NCBI GenBank assembly: GCA_022448525.1
Contig: JAKVCX010000005.1
Location: forward strand, 62,001 to 126,000
Reading direction: 5' to 3'
DNA length: 64,000 nucleotides
Source: Tenacibaculum sp.
GTDB taxonomy: Bacteria > Bacteroidota > Bacteroidia > Flavobacteriales > Flavobacteriaceae
The position numbers and the translations under genes were made by a program. The notes below the pieces were generated by a model. It had not been told where the DNA came from. It did not search any database and saw nothing but the letters and a program-made list of their open reading frames with translations. Of the stretch, positions 28,081-36,153 are shown one piece after another. Position 1 is the first letter of the stretch. Every line of letters begins with the position of its first letter.

Positions 28081-29787
28081 ATGAAAAGTACATTTAAGTT
28101 ATTTAGCTTACTAACAATTTCCTTAGTGATTTTAAGTTCATGTCAAAGTTCAAGAAGAGGCTCAAGTTCTTCTTCTTTAACAGGTTGGAACTTTAATGAT
28201 CCTAGTTATGGAAATTATTTAAAAGGAGAATTTAAAGATGGGAATGTGCCTCCAGGAATGGTTCACATTGAAGGTGGTACTTATACTATGGGATTAGTAC
28301 AAGATGATGTGATGTTTGATTGGAACACTACTCCGAAACAAATGCACGTTCGTTCGTTTTATATGGATGAGGCAGAAGTAACGAATGCGGAATATGGTTT
28401 ATTTCTTCAGTACACGAAAGATGTTTTTCCTCCGGAAGACCCTCAGTTTAAGCATATATATCCATCTATTTTACCAGATACTTTAGTTTGGAGAAAAGGT
28501 TTAGGAAATACAAATTTACTTTCTGAGAGTTACTTAAGACACCCAGCGTACTCTGAATATCCGGTTGTTGGTGTGACATGGTTACAGGCAAATGAGTATT
28601 GTAAATGGAGAACTAATGCTGTTAACCTTAAAATATTAATGGATAAGGGTGTAATCACGAATATCTTTAAAGAAGATTCTTTAAGTTTCCGTGGTAAAAA
28701 TAACTTCGACACAGATGTTTATTTAGATCAACCATATGCATTATTCGATGGTGATTCTACAATTTATAAAAGAGGTATTCCGGTACCAAGAAAAAAGGGA
28801 GAACCAAAACCTGTTAAAGGTGCTTTTACAGGAAGACAGGTAACTTCTTCTGATGGTATTTTATCGCAGAAGTTCAGACTTCCAACTGAAGTAGAATGGG
28901 AATATGCTGCAAAAGCTATTTTTGAAAATAGAGAATATAATAATATCCGTGGTAGAAAGAAATATGCTTGGACTGGAAAATATACAAGAAATAGATCTAA
29001 ATCTAGAAGAGGGGATCAGTTAGCTAACTTCAAGCAAGGAAAAGGTAACTATAGTGGTATTGCAGGTTGGAGTAGTGATGGTGCAGATATTCCAAACTCA
29101 GTTAAGAGTTATCCACCAAATGCATTTGGTTTATACGATATGTCTGGTAATGTTGCAGAATGGGTTTCTGATGTTTATCGTCCAATTGTAGATTCTGAAG
29201 CGAATGACTTTAATTACTTTAGAGGTAATATTTTTACAAAGAAATTAATAGACGCAGAAGGTAAAGTTGTAATTGTAGATGATAGTCAAGTTGAATTAGA
29301 TACTTTAGTAAATGGAAAAGTAATGCCTAAGGCTTTACCAGGTTCTTTCAAATATATTCCTATAACTAAGGATGATACGTATATGAGAAGAAACTATTCA
29401 TTTGCGGATAATTCTGACTTGAATGATGGAGATCAAAAGTCTTCTCAATTCTTTAACTTAGAGGAGGATCAATTAGCAGGAACACCTCGTATGTATAACT
29501 CACCTGTGAGACCAGAGGCTGAAAGAGATTCTTTAGGAAATGCCATTGTAAAGTTAGAGTATGATAAGAAGAAAAGAACTACGTTAGTAAGTAATAAAAC
29601 AAGAGTTTATAAAGGTGGTTCTTGGGCTGATAGAGAATATTGGTTAGATCCTGCTCAGAGAAGATATTTCCCAGAGTATATCTCTACTAATTATATTGGA
29701 TTTAGATGTGCTACGGATAAAGTAGGACCAATGGTACGTAATCAAAAGAAGACTGCTACACCAAGATATATTTATTCTAGAAAATAG
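28081..29787 (+). CDS. gldJ: gliding motility lipoprotein GldJ
   Basis: A 568-residue lipoprotein with a lipobox ending ILSSC (lipidated C21) and a formylglycine-generating/sulfatase-modifying-factor fold (GGTYTMG, RLPTEVEWEYAA, DMSGNVAEWVSDVY, YKGGSWADREYW, GFRCATD). GldJ is needed for gliding and supports T9SS function in Flavobacteriia. The frame extends 18 codons up to a TTG at 28,027, but the ATG at 28,081 starts a proper signal peptide. It is divergent from porU and followed by a terminator and murF. The protein lacks evidence of enzyme activity in the family. Confidence 0.95.
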   Translation: MKSTFKLFSLLTISLVILSSCQSSRRGSSSSSLTGWNFNDPSYGNYLKGEFKDGNVPPGMVHIEGGTYTMGLVQDDVMFDWNTTPKQMHVRSFYMDEAEVTNAEYGLFLQYTKDVFPPEDPQFKHIYPSILPDTLVWRKGLGNTNLLSESYLRHPAYSEYPVVGVTWLQANEYCKWRTNAVNLKILMDKGVITNIFKEDSLSFRGKNNFDTDVYLDQPYALFDGDSTIYKRGIPVPRKKGEPKPVKGAFTGRQVTSSDGILSQKFRLPTEVEWEYAAKAIFENREYNNIRGRKKYAWTGKYTRNRSKSRRGDQLANFKQGKGNYSGIAGWSSDGADIPNSVKSYPPNAFGLYDMSGNVAEWVSDVYRPIVDSEANDFNYFRGNIFTKKLIDAEGKVVIVDDSQVELDTLVNGKVMPKALPGSFKYIPITKDDTYMRRNYSFADNSDLNDGDQKSSQFFNLEEDQLAGTPRMYNSPVRPEAERDSLGNAIVKLEYDKKKRTTLVSNKTRVYKGGSWADREYWLDPAQRRYFPEYISTNYIGFRCATDKVGPMVRNQKKTATPRYIYSRK

Positions 29788-29833
29788 AAATAATTAAAAT
29801 AAATTATGTGCTATATAAGAAATGCACATTAAT

Positions 29834-29861
29834 AAAACCTCGCTGAATTCAGTGAGGTTTT
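29834..29861 (+). terminator. hairpin terminator after gldJ
   Basis: Near-perfect inverted repeat around CTGAATTCAG (one wobble pair, AAAACCTCGCTG / CAGTGAGGTTTT) followed by a T-rich tract. It lies between gldJ and murF, only 13 bases before the murF start. Confidence 0.85.
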
Positions 29862-29874
29862 TTATTTTTACAAA

Positions 29875-31134
29875 ATGAAAATTAAGGAACTTTACGAGTT
29901 ATATAGAAAGAATTATCTAGTAGATACTGATACAAGGAGAATTAGAAAGGGAACCATCTTTTTTGCATTGAAAGGAGAGAATTTCAATGGAAATGAATTC
30001 GCTTTAGATGCTTTAGAAAACGGTGCTGATTTTTGTGTGATAGATGAGGAGAAGTATCTAGTAAATGAAAAATTCATTTTGGTTGATAATGTATTGTCTA
30101 CGTTGCAGAAGCTTGCAAATTATCACAGGAATGCACTAAATATACCAATTGTTGGTCTTACAGGAAGTAATGGTAAAACTACGACTAAAGAGTTAATTAA
30201 TTGTGTACTGTCTTCAAAATATAGAACTACTGCAACTCAAGGTAACTATAATAATCATATAGGTGTCCCATTAACTTTATTATCCATGACTAATGAAACT
30301 GAAATAGGAATTGTAGAGATGGGAGCTAACCATAAAGGAGAAATAAAAATACTTGCGGAAATAGCCGAACCGTCAATTGGATATATTACTAATTTTGGTA
30401 AAGCACATTTAGAAGGTTTTGGTGGAGAGGAAGGAGTGATTCAGGGTAAATCAGAGTTATACAGATATATTATTGGTAAGGGTGGTACTTTAATTATAAA
30501 TCCGAATGATTCAATTCAAATAGAGAAATCAGAAGGAGGTAATAAGTATTTGTTTTCCAAGGACGTTGAATTATTAGAGGTAGATCCATTCATTAGGATG
30601 AAACTAAATGGTAGTGAGATTAAGAGTAATTTAATTGGGTCATATAATTACCCTAATATTGTTGCGGCAGTTACAATTGGTAATTATTTTGATGTAAACC
30701 AAGAATCTATGATTCATGCAATTCAGGGATACGTACCAACGAACAATCGATCTCAAATTATTTCTATAGGATCGAATGAGATTATTTTAGATGCATATAA
30801 TGCGAATCCTACAAGTATGAAGGCAGCTATTGAAAATTTCAAAGAGTATGGAAAAAGGCGAAAGGTAGTTATTCTAGGGGATATGTTTGAGCTAGGGAAT
30901 AGTAGTGAGGAGGAACACCAGAATATTGTTGATCTTGTGGAAGAATTAGGTTTCGAAGAAACAATTTTTGTCGGAGATCATTTCGCTAACTCTGTCACGT
31001 TACATGGAAAGCAGTTTTCAAATTTCGAATTACTCTCGGTATACTTGGAAAAGACGAAATTTGAAAACAGTGAGATATTAATAAAAGGCTCTCGTGGTAT
31101 GGCCCTTGAGCGATGCCTAGAATATTTTAATTAA
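29875..31134 (+). CDS. murF: UDP-N-acetylmuramoyl-tripeptide:D-Ala-D-Ala ligase
   Basis: MurF adds D-Ala-D-Ala to the UDP-muramoyl tripeptide, the last cytoplasmic step of peptidoglycan precursor synthesis. The 419-residue ligase has the ATP site VGLTGSNGKTTTKEL, a TQGNYNNHIGVPLTLL segment, EMGANHKGEI and the central NNRSQII and DAYNANPTSM motifs. The adjacent gldJ-murF order is common in Flavobacteriia. The 3' end overlaps the convergent kinase-like gene by 8 bases. A terminator just upstream implies that murF needs read-through or a promoter inside that short stretch. Confidence 0.96.
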   Translation: MKIKELYELYRKNYLVDTDTRRIRKGTIFFALKGENFNGNEFALDALENGADFCVIDEEKYLVNEKFILVDNVLSTLQKLANYHRNALNIPIVGLTGSNGKTTTKELINCVLSSKYRTTATQGNYNNHIGVPLTLLSMTNETEIGIVEMGANHKGEIKILAEIAEPSIGYITNFGKAHLEGFGGEEGVIQGKSELYRYIIGKGGTLIINPNDSIQIEKSEGGNKYLFSKDVELLEVDPFIRMKLNGSEIKSNLIGSYNYPNIVAAVTIGNYFDVNQESMIHAIQGYVPTNNRSQIISIGSNEIILDAYNANPTSMKAAIENFKEYGKRRKVVILGDMFELGNSSEEEHQNIVDLVEELGFEETIFVGDHFANSVTLHGKQFSNFELLSVYLEKTKFENSEILIKGSRGMALERCLEYFN

Positions 31135-31978
31135 TATTTTGTTTATGATATTCTAGTAAATTATCTATAGGTCGTTGAACTATCCCTGTAACCGATAATC
31201 CATGCTTATTGGCAACCTTTTCAAGTATATCATTAAAGTAAAATGCGATAGAACCGATGAAATAAATAGGAGTAGTGCTATCCTTTTTGTAAGGTAAAAT
31301 TCTATATTTAAAGAATTCTTGAAAGCCTTTACGAATAAGTTTCTTGACATATTTTTCGCTTTTAAATTCAAACATAAACTTAGCGAAAGTGGCAAGATAC
31401 ATATTTGGGTTAGGTTCTCTGTAGAGATGTTGCTTAATATAATCTGCGTCTAAATTAAACTCACTTTCAAAACTTTGCGCGATTTTTTTTGGCATTTTTT
31501 TATAATAGTAATCACGAATTAAAAGTCTTCCAAAATAGTTGCCACTAGCTTCGTCCATAATTGAGTAACCTAATGAGGCAGCTAACATTTCTATATTAGT
31601 TCCATTAAAATAACAACTGTTTGAACCCGTTCCTAGGATACAAACAATAGCTGGATCATTTCCACTTGCGGCGTAAACAGCGGCTAACATATCCTCTGCA
31701 ATACTAATATCAGCTTTTGTGAAAATTTCTTTCATTACATCATGGAGAATTTGCACTGGCTTAGGAGTACCACAGCCAGCTCCATAAAAATGAATTTCTT
31801 CAACTTCATCTTTGATATTGATAAGTTGAAACATATTTATAATTCTATTTTTTAATTCTTCTGCCGGAACTACTGCAGGATTTAAACCTAAAGTTCTGGC
31901 TCTAAAAACTTCATTTTTATTCTTGTCTAAAGCAATCCAATCTGCTTTTGTAGATCCTCCGTCTGCGATTAAAATCAT
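31127..31978 (-). CDS. BadF/BadG-family ATPase, probable N-acetylglucosamine kinase
   Basis: A 283-residue ASKHA-fold protein. The phosphate-1 motif is LIADGGSTKADWIALD at the N terminus and the phosphate-2 region is AIVCILGTGSNSCYF. Members of the BadF/BadG/BcrA/BcrD group in Bacteroidota are usually annotated as N-acetylglucosamine kinases, which salvage amino sugars. It overlaps murF tail-to-tail by 8 bases. That substrate fits the cell-wall context but is inferred from the family. Confidence 0.82.
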   Translation of the reverse strand: MILIADGGSTKADWIALDKNKNEVFRARTLGLNPAVVPAEELKNRIINMFQLINIKDEVEEIHFYGAGCGTPKPVQILHDVMKEIFTKADISIAEDMLAAVYAASGNDPAIVCILGTGSNSCYFNGTNIEMLAASLGYSIMDEASGNYFGRLLIRDYYYKKMPKKIAQSFESEFNLDADYIKQHLYREPNPNMYLATFAKFMFEFKSEKYVKKLIRKGFQEFFKYRILPYKKDSTTPIYFIGSIAFYFNDILEKVANKHGLSVTGIVQRPIDNLLEYHKQNIN

Positions 31979-32000
31979 GTCTGTAATTGAATGTGTTATT

Positions 32001-32008
32001 CAAATATA
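32001..32008 (-). promoter_or_regulatory. -7 promoter element for the BadF-like kinase
   Basis: TATATTTG on the minus strand, an exact TAnnTTTG, 22 bases ahead of the ATG at 31,978. No clear -33 TTTG was found. Confidence 0.5.
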
Positions 32009-32092
32009 TACTATCAGTTTCTACTACACAATAGCTGGTTAAAACTCAATCGTTTTCGAAAGAAATAAAGTAGATTTTTATGTAAAAAAGTT

Positions 32093-32100
32093 TAATTTTG
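32093..32100 (+). promoter_or_regulatory. -7 promoter element for the PHP-type phosphatase
   Basis: TAATTTTG, an exact TAnnTTTG, ends 23 bases before the ATG at 32,124. Predicted transcription would start near 32,107. The -33 box is not clear. Confidence 0.5.
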
Positions 32101-32123
32101 TTTCGCTAAACACATATAATATC

Positions 32124-32867
32124 ATGTTTTTTTTAAAGGAAAAGTCTATTTCACTTACAGAAATATTTAATGATAAGTTTGTAGATATTCATTCTCATTT
32201 ACTTCCAGGTATTGATGACGGAGCTAAGACTATAGAGGATTCAATATCCTTAATATCTAAAATGAAGAGTTTTGGGATTAAGAATTTTATCACAACACCG
32301 CATGTGTTAGGTGATGTTTATCCAAATTCCACAGATACCATTTTACAAAAACTAGAAGAGTTAAAATATGAATTAACACTTAGGGAAGGTTTTGAAGATA
32401 TAAGTTTAAGAGCTTCTGCAGAGTATATGATGGATGAACAGTTTGTTCAGAGATTAGAGCAGAACGATATTTTAACGTTACAGGACAATTTTATTCTTGT
32501 AGAAATGTCCTATTTCAATGCACCTATCAATTTATACGATATTCTATTTGAGATTCAGTTAAAAGGGTATAAGCCTATTTTAGCGCATCCAGAACGTTAT
32601 AATTTCTATCACAACGATTTTCAAAATTATTATAAACTTAAAAAAGCGGGATGTTTATTTCAGTTAAACTTACTATCGTTAACTGAGCAATATGGAAGCC
32701 GAGTAAAAAAAACAGCGGAGAAATTAATCAAGGAAAATTTGTATGACTTTGTAGGCACTGACACACATCATAAAAATCATTTGCGATTGATGGAAAAAAT
32801 CGGTACTAAAAAGATTAAAAAGAACATTTTAGATCTTGTGAACAATAATAGTAAGTTTTATAAATAA
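32124..32867 (+). CDS. CpsB/CapC-type tyrosine-protein phosphatase
   Basis: A 247-residue PHP-fold metallo-phosphatase. The metal-binding HSHLLPGIDDGA (residues 19-30), TTPHV, and HPERYNFYH segments match the CpsB/YwqE/Wzb-like family of capsule phosphotyrosine phosphatases. Its likely target is the tyrosine-rich tail of the Wzc-type kinase whose gene faces it across a shared terminator. It is the only member of the export set on the plus strand. It probably works in the cytoplasm to reset the kinase during chain polymerisation. Confidence 0.9.
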   Translation: MFFLKEKSISLTEIFNDKFVDIHSHLLPGIDDGAKTIEDSISLISKMKSFGIKNFITTPHVLGDVYPNSTDTILQKLEELKYELTLREGFEDISLRASAEYMMDEQFVQRLEQNDILTLQDNFILVEMSYFNAPINLYDILFEIQLKGYKPILAHPERYNFYHNDFQNYYKLKKAGCLFQLNLLSLTEQYGSRVKKTAEKLIKENLYDFVGTDTHHKNHLRLMEKIGTKKIKKNILDLVNNNSKFYK

Positions 32868-32899
32868 AAAAAGGAGCTTTTTAAAAAGCTCCTTTTTTT
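32866..32899. terminator. bidirectional hairpin terminator between phosphatase and wzc
   Basis: A perfect 34-base palindrome (17-base arms, centre AAGCTTTTTAAAAAGCTT-like) with an A-run and a T-run at its ends. It sits between converging genes and can terminate both. Confidence 0.9.
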
Positions 32900-32918
32900 A
32901 TTGGTTTAATTTATTGTT

Positions 32919-35327
32919 CTATCCGAATAACCGTTTATACCATGGTTTAGTAGTTTCTTCTTGAACATTTCCATAACCATATCCATAACCGTATCCATAT
33001 CCATAACCATATCCTCTTTTCATGTCTGTATCATTTAATATGATAGCCATGTTAGGTAGTTTGTTTTCTTTGTAAAGTGTATCAGGTACTGCTAAAAGTC
33101 GTTTATCTAAATAATTTGCTCTACTAACATATAGGAATACGTCAGCATATTTTGAAATTAATAGTGTGTCAGTAACTAAATTAACAGGTGCTGTGTCGAT
33201 AAGTACATAGTCATATTCACTTCTTAGAGTATCGAAAAGTTCGTTTACTCTTGAAGACATTAGTAGCTCTGCAGGATTTGGTGGTATAACTCCCGATGCT
33301 ATAATGTCTAAATCTTTTAATTCAGGAACCCTAAATTTTAGTGAATCAATAGTTATACTTTCATTTGTAATAAAATTAGTAATACCCTTTCTCTCTGGGA
33401 TATTTAAATACTCGGTCACTTTTGGTGCACGTAAATCCATTCCAACAAGGATTACCTTTTTACCCGATAATGCTAGAGTAGCTGATAGGTTTATCGAAAT
33501 GAATGATTTACCTTCGCCACTGGTAGTGGATGTAATAAAAATAGTTTTACCAAGATTTGAATTTTCATTGCCTGTAAGCATAAAATCAAGGTTTGTACGA
33601 ACTAATCTGAATGCTTCGGCAGTACTTGATCTGGCATCTGTACCTACTACAATTTTTTCTTTAACTTCAGAATGAGGTATATCTCCAATAAATGGTACTG
33701 AAGTTAAATCCTGAATATCTTTTTTAGTATGAACTTTAGTGTCAAATAAATCTCTGACGTATAATAAGATAAAAGGAATGATAATTCCCATAAATAGAGC
33801 CCCAAGAACTATAATTTTCTTTTTTGGAGAAACAGGGATGTTTGAACCGTAAGCATTATCAATGATTTTAGCATTTGGTACTGTAACCGCTAATGAAATT
33901 GCCGTCTCCTCTTTTTTCTTTAATAAGTATGTATAAAGTCCAGCTATAATTTCTTGTTGACGTGCGATATCCAGAAATTCTCTTTCTTTAGAAGGAATAG
34001 AAGAAATTTTCGAATTGAATTTATATGCTTCTCTGTTTAGGTTGTTTACATTTAATTGGATAGTTTTTTCCTGACTAGCTAAACTATTTTCTAAGGAGGT
34101 TCTTATATCTTCAATATTTTCTTGAATTTCAACAACTACGGTGTTTTTTTCTCCTGCACTTTTTAAAAGTCTTCTCTTATCACTTAATAATTTATTGTAT
34201 TCTGAAATATACTTTCCAATGTTTTGATCTTGTAAACCTAAATTTACCGGCAGAATATCTTCTGATTTTTTTAATTCTTCTCTTAAAGATTTTACAATAC
34301 TAAGTTGAATATTCGCTTCTATCAGTTTTTCTTTGTTCTGAGAACTAGTTTGAAGTACTAATTGAGCTTCAGATTGAATATCCGTAACACTGTTTTTCTT
34401 TTTGAAATTCTTTACATTGTCATCGACAATCGCAAGTTCTCCTCCAACATTTTCTAATCTTTCATTAATGAACTCAACCGTTTTTCTGGATACCTCACTT
34501 TTGTCATTTTTAGCATCTAGATTATATTGATATACAAGTTCATCTAAAACATTTTCAGCTTTTTCTAAAACTGTTGATTCCAATAGTAATTTAAGAACAC
34601 TAGAATTTTTGTTAATAGGTTCAACAATTATTTGTTTAATTAGACCGTTAATAATTATGTCGTAAGGATATATGTTAACAATAACTTTATCACTATTGAA
34701 ATCTTTGAAGAACTCAGCATGTTTCAATAATTTGATATTTGTTATTTTGTTTGATGCTAGTTTTTTTGTCGGAAGATCAAAAGTTGATCCAAAAGGTAAA
34801 TCAGTATGAATCACCTCTCCCTTTTCATTAATGATGTCAACTTTATCCTCTCCTTTAAGAAGTACTGAAAATGATAATGGTTGCTCTAATTTTTTTAGTA
34901 ATAGAGAATCTTGTGTGATAATTGTGACAGGACTGGTTTTATACAATTCTGTATTTTTTACACGCCCTTCGGAAACATACTTAATATTAAGACTTAGTTT
35001 TTTTACTACACCTTCTAATATTTTTCGTGACTTAAGTATTTCTATTTCATTATCAGGGTTATTACTTGAACCAGCACCAATAATTCCTAAATCTTTAAAA
35101 GCTTCTAATTCAGCTGAAATCCCTGATTTTTTATTATCCTTAATAAGAATAGTCGAAGTCGCTGTGTATTTGGGTGTACTATATCTTAAATAAACGAAAG
35201 CTAAAAATAAACTTATTATAATTCCCACTAAGAACCAACGCCAGTGAATTAGATATTTTTCTAATTCAGCTCTAATGTTGATAGTATCATGTTCCGCAAT
35301 TTGTTGAGTATTAATATTGTTGTTCAT
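32919..35327 (-). CDS. wzc: polysaccharide co-polymerase and tyrosine autokinase (Wzc-type)
   Basis: An 802-residue inner-membrane BY-kinase. The N-terminal Wzz domain is framed by membrane helices at about residues 31-47 and 505-524 with a long coiled-coil periplasmic part between. The cytoplasmic kinase has Walker A TSTTSGEGKS (599-608), Walker A-prime VILVGMDLRAPK, and Walker B YDYVLIDTAP. The C-terminal tail holds seven Gly-Tyr pairs (tyrosines about 773-785), a likely autophosphorylation cluster. It controls chain length and export with the Wza-type lipoprotein encoded next to it. Gap to wza is 13 bases. Confidence 0.93.
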   Translation of the reverse strand: MNNNINTQQIAEHDTINIRAELEKYLIHWRWFLVGIIISLFLAFVYLRYSTPKYTATSTILIKDNKKSGISAELEAFKDLGIIGAGSSNNPDNEIEILKSRKILEGVVKKLSLNIKYVSEGRVKNTELYKTSPVTIITQDSLLLKKLEQPLSFSVLLKGEDKVDIINEKGEVIHTDLPFGSTFDLPTKKLASNKITNIKLLKHAEFFKDFNSDKVIVNIYPYDIIINGLIKQIIVEPINKNSSVLKLLLESTVLEKAENVLDELVYQYNLDAKNDKSEVSRKTVEFINERLENVGGELAIVDDNVKNFKKKNSVTDIQSEAQLVLQTSSQNKEKLIEANIQLSIVKSLREELKKSEDILPVNLGLQDQNIGKYISEYNKLLSDKRRLLKSAGEKNTVVVEIQENIEDIRTSLENSLASQEKTIQLNVNNLNREAYKFNSKISSIPSKEREFLDIARQQEIIAGLYTYLLKKKEETAISLAVTVPNAKIIDNAYGSNIPVSPKKKIIVLGALFMGIIIPFILLYVRDLFDTKVHTKKDIQDLTSVPFIGDIPHSEVKEKIVVGTDARSSTAEAFRLVRTNLDFMLTGNENSNLGKTIFITSTTSGEGKSFISINLSATLALSGKKVILVGMDLRAPKVTEYLNIPERKGITNFITNESITIDSLKFRVPELKDLDIIASGVIPPNPAELLMSSRVNELFDTLRSEYDYVLIDTAPVNLVTDTLLISKYADVFLYVSRANYLDKRLLAVPDTLYKENKLPNMAIILNDTDMKRGYGYGYGYGYGYGYGNVQEETTKPWYKRLFG
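32971..33014 (-). repeat. hexanucleotide repeat encoding (Gly-Tyr)7 in the wzc tail
   Basis: Seven consecutive six-base units of the form GG(A/T)TA(T/C) on the minus strand, ending in GGAAAT. Unit changes stay in frame, so slippage would alter the number of tyrosines without breaking the protein. Confidence 0.85.
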
Positions 35328-35340
35328 TGATAAAGGGTAA

Positions 35341-36114
35341 TTATCTAGTTAATACTGCAATTAATGATACAAGAATAGATCCTATGGAAACGAATAATCC
35401 AGTATTTCTATTAAAGGCAGCATCTTGTGAAGAAGATTTGTTTTGGTCTACATAAACCAAGTCGTTTTGTTGAAGATAATAAACAGGAGAAGTAAAAATT
35501 TTATTAGATCGTAGATCTACATCAAACTGAATTTTCTTTCCATTTATTTCTCGAAAAACCTTAATTGTATTTCTCTTACCAGTAATATTTAAATCACCTG
35601 CTAATCCAATAGCCTCTAATATTGTAATTCGTTCATTAGGAATAGTATAAGTTCCTGGTTTTTTTACATCACCTAATATTGTGATAGTATAATTAGTGAT
35701 TCGTATGTTTATGGTAGGATTTTTAACATAATCAGGGGATAGCTTGTTTCTAAGTAGTGTTATCACTTCTTTTCTCTCTAAACCACCAATCTTAAGTCTA
35801 CCTAACACAGGGAAGTCGATATACCCTTCATTATCAATAAGATATGCTTGTTGTTGTGGTGTGCCTAAGGCACTATTTGTTGTTGATGCAAAGTTAACAG
35901 CTGGTAAGTTAAAATGTTTTACGGCTTCTAAATCAACTGCGGAAACCGTAATTTGTACCAAATCATCAGGTTTTAAAACGGTCTCATATGAATTAGTAAC
36001 ATTGGCTTGTTCTATTGCATCATACTGAAAATATGTAATATCTTTTTTAGAAACACATGATGTTGCAGATACTATTAATAGTAATAACAAAACAATTTTT
36101 TTTGCTTTTTGCAT
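35341..36114 (-). CDS. wza: polysaccharide export lipoprotein (Wza-type)
   Basis: An outer-membrane export channel subunit, 257 residues from the ATG at 36,114. The signal peptide ends in SATSC, a lipobox. The Poly_export region (YETVLKPDDLVQITVSAVDLEAVKHF) and a SLBB-like GYIDFPVLGRLKIGG and ILGDVKKPGTYTIPN follow. A C-terminal hydrophobic segment may cross the outer membrane. The frame extends nine codons upstream to a TTG that lies in a -7 promoter box, so the ATG is taken. It pairs with wzc downstream to export the polymer. Confidence 0.93.
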   Translation of the reverse strand: MQKAKKIVLLLLLIVSATSCVSKKDITYFQYDAIEQANVTNSYETVLKPDDLVQITVSAVDLEAVKHFNLPAVNFASTTNSALGTPQQQAYLIDNEGYIDFPVLGRLKIGGLERKEVITLLRNKLSPDYVKNPTINIRITNYTITILGDVKKPGTYTIPNERITILEAIGLAGDLNITGKRNTIKVFREINGKKIQFDVDLRSNKIFTSPVYYLQQNDLVYVDQNKSSSQDAAFNRNTGLFVSIGSILVSLIAVLTR

Positions 36115-36138
36115 TTTTAAATTTTTTGCGAAAATAAT

Positions 36139-36146
36139 CAAATTTA
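36139..36146 (-). promoter_or_regulatory. -7 promoter element for wza-wzc
   Basis: TAAATTTG on the minus strand, an exact TAnnTTTG, in the 39-base gap between capD and wza, 24 bases from the wza ATG. It suggests that wza and wzc can be transcribed separately from capD. Confidence 0.5.
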
Positions 36147-36153
36147 TTTGGTT

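Noticed and set aside
32971..33014. Possible CRISPR-like or intergenic repeat
   Set aside because: The repeat is an in-frame Gly-Tyr microsatellite within the wzc coding sequence, without spacers.
33304..33675. Long open frame antisense to the wzc kinase domain
   Set aside because: It lies wholly inside a strongly conserved gene in another frame and has no recognisable domain or start signals; it is a shadow frame.
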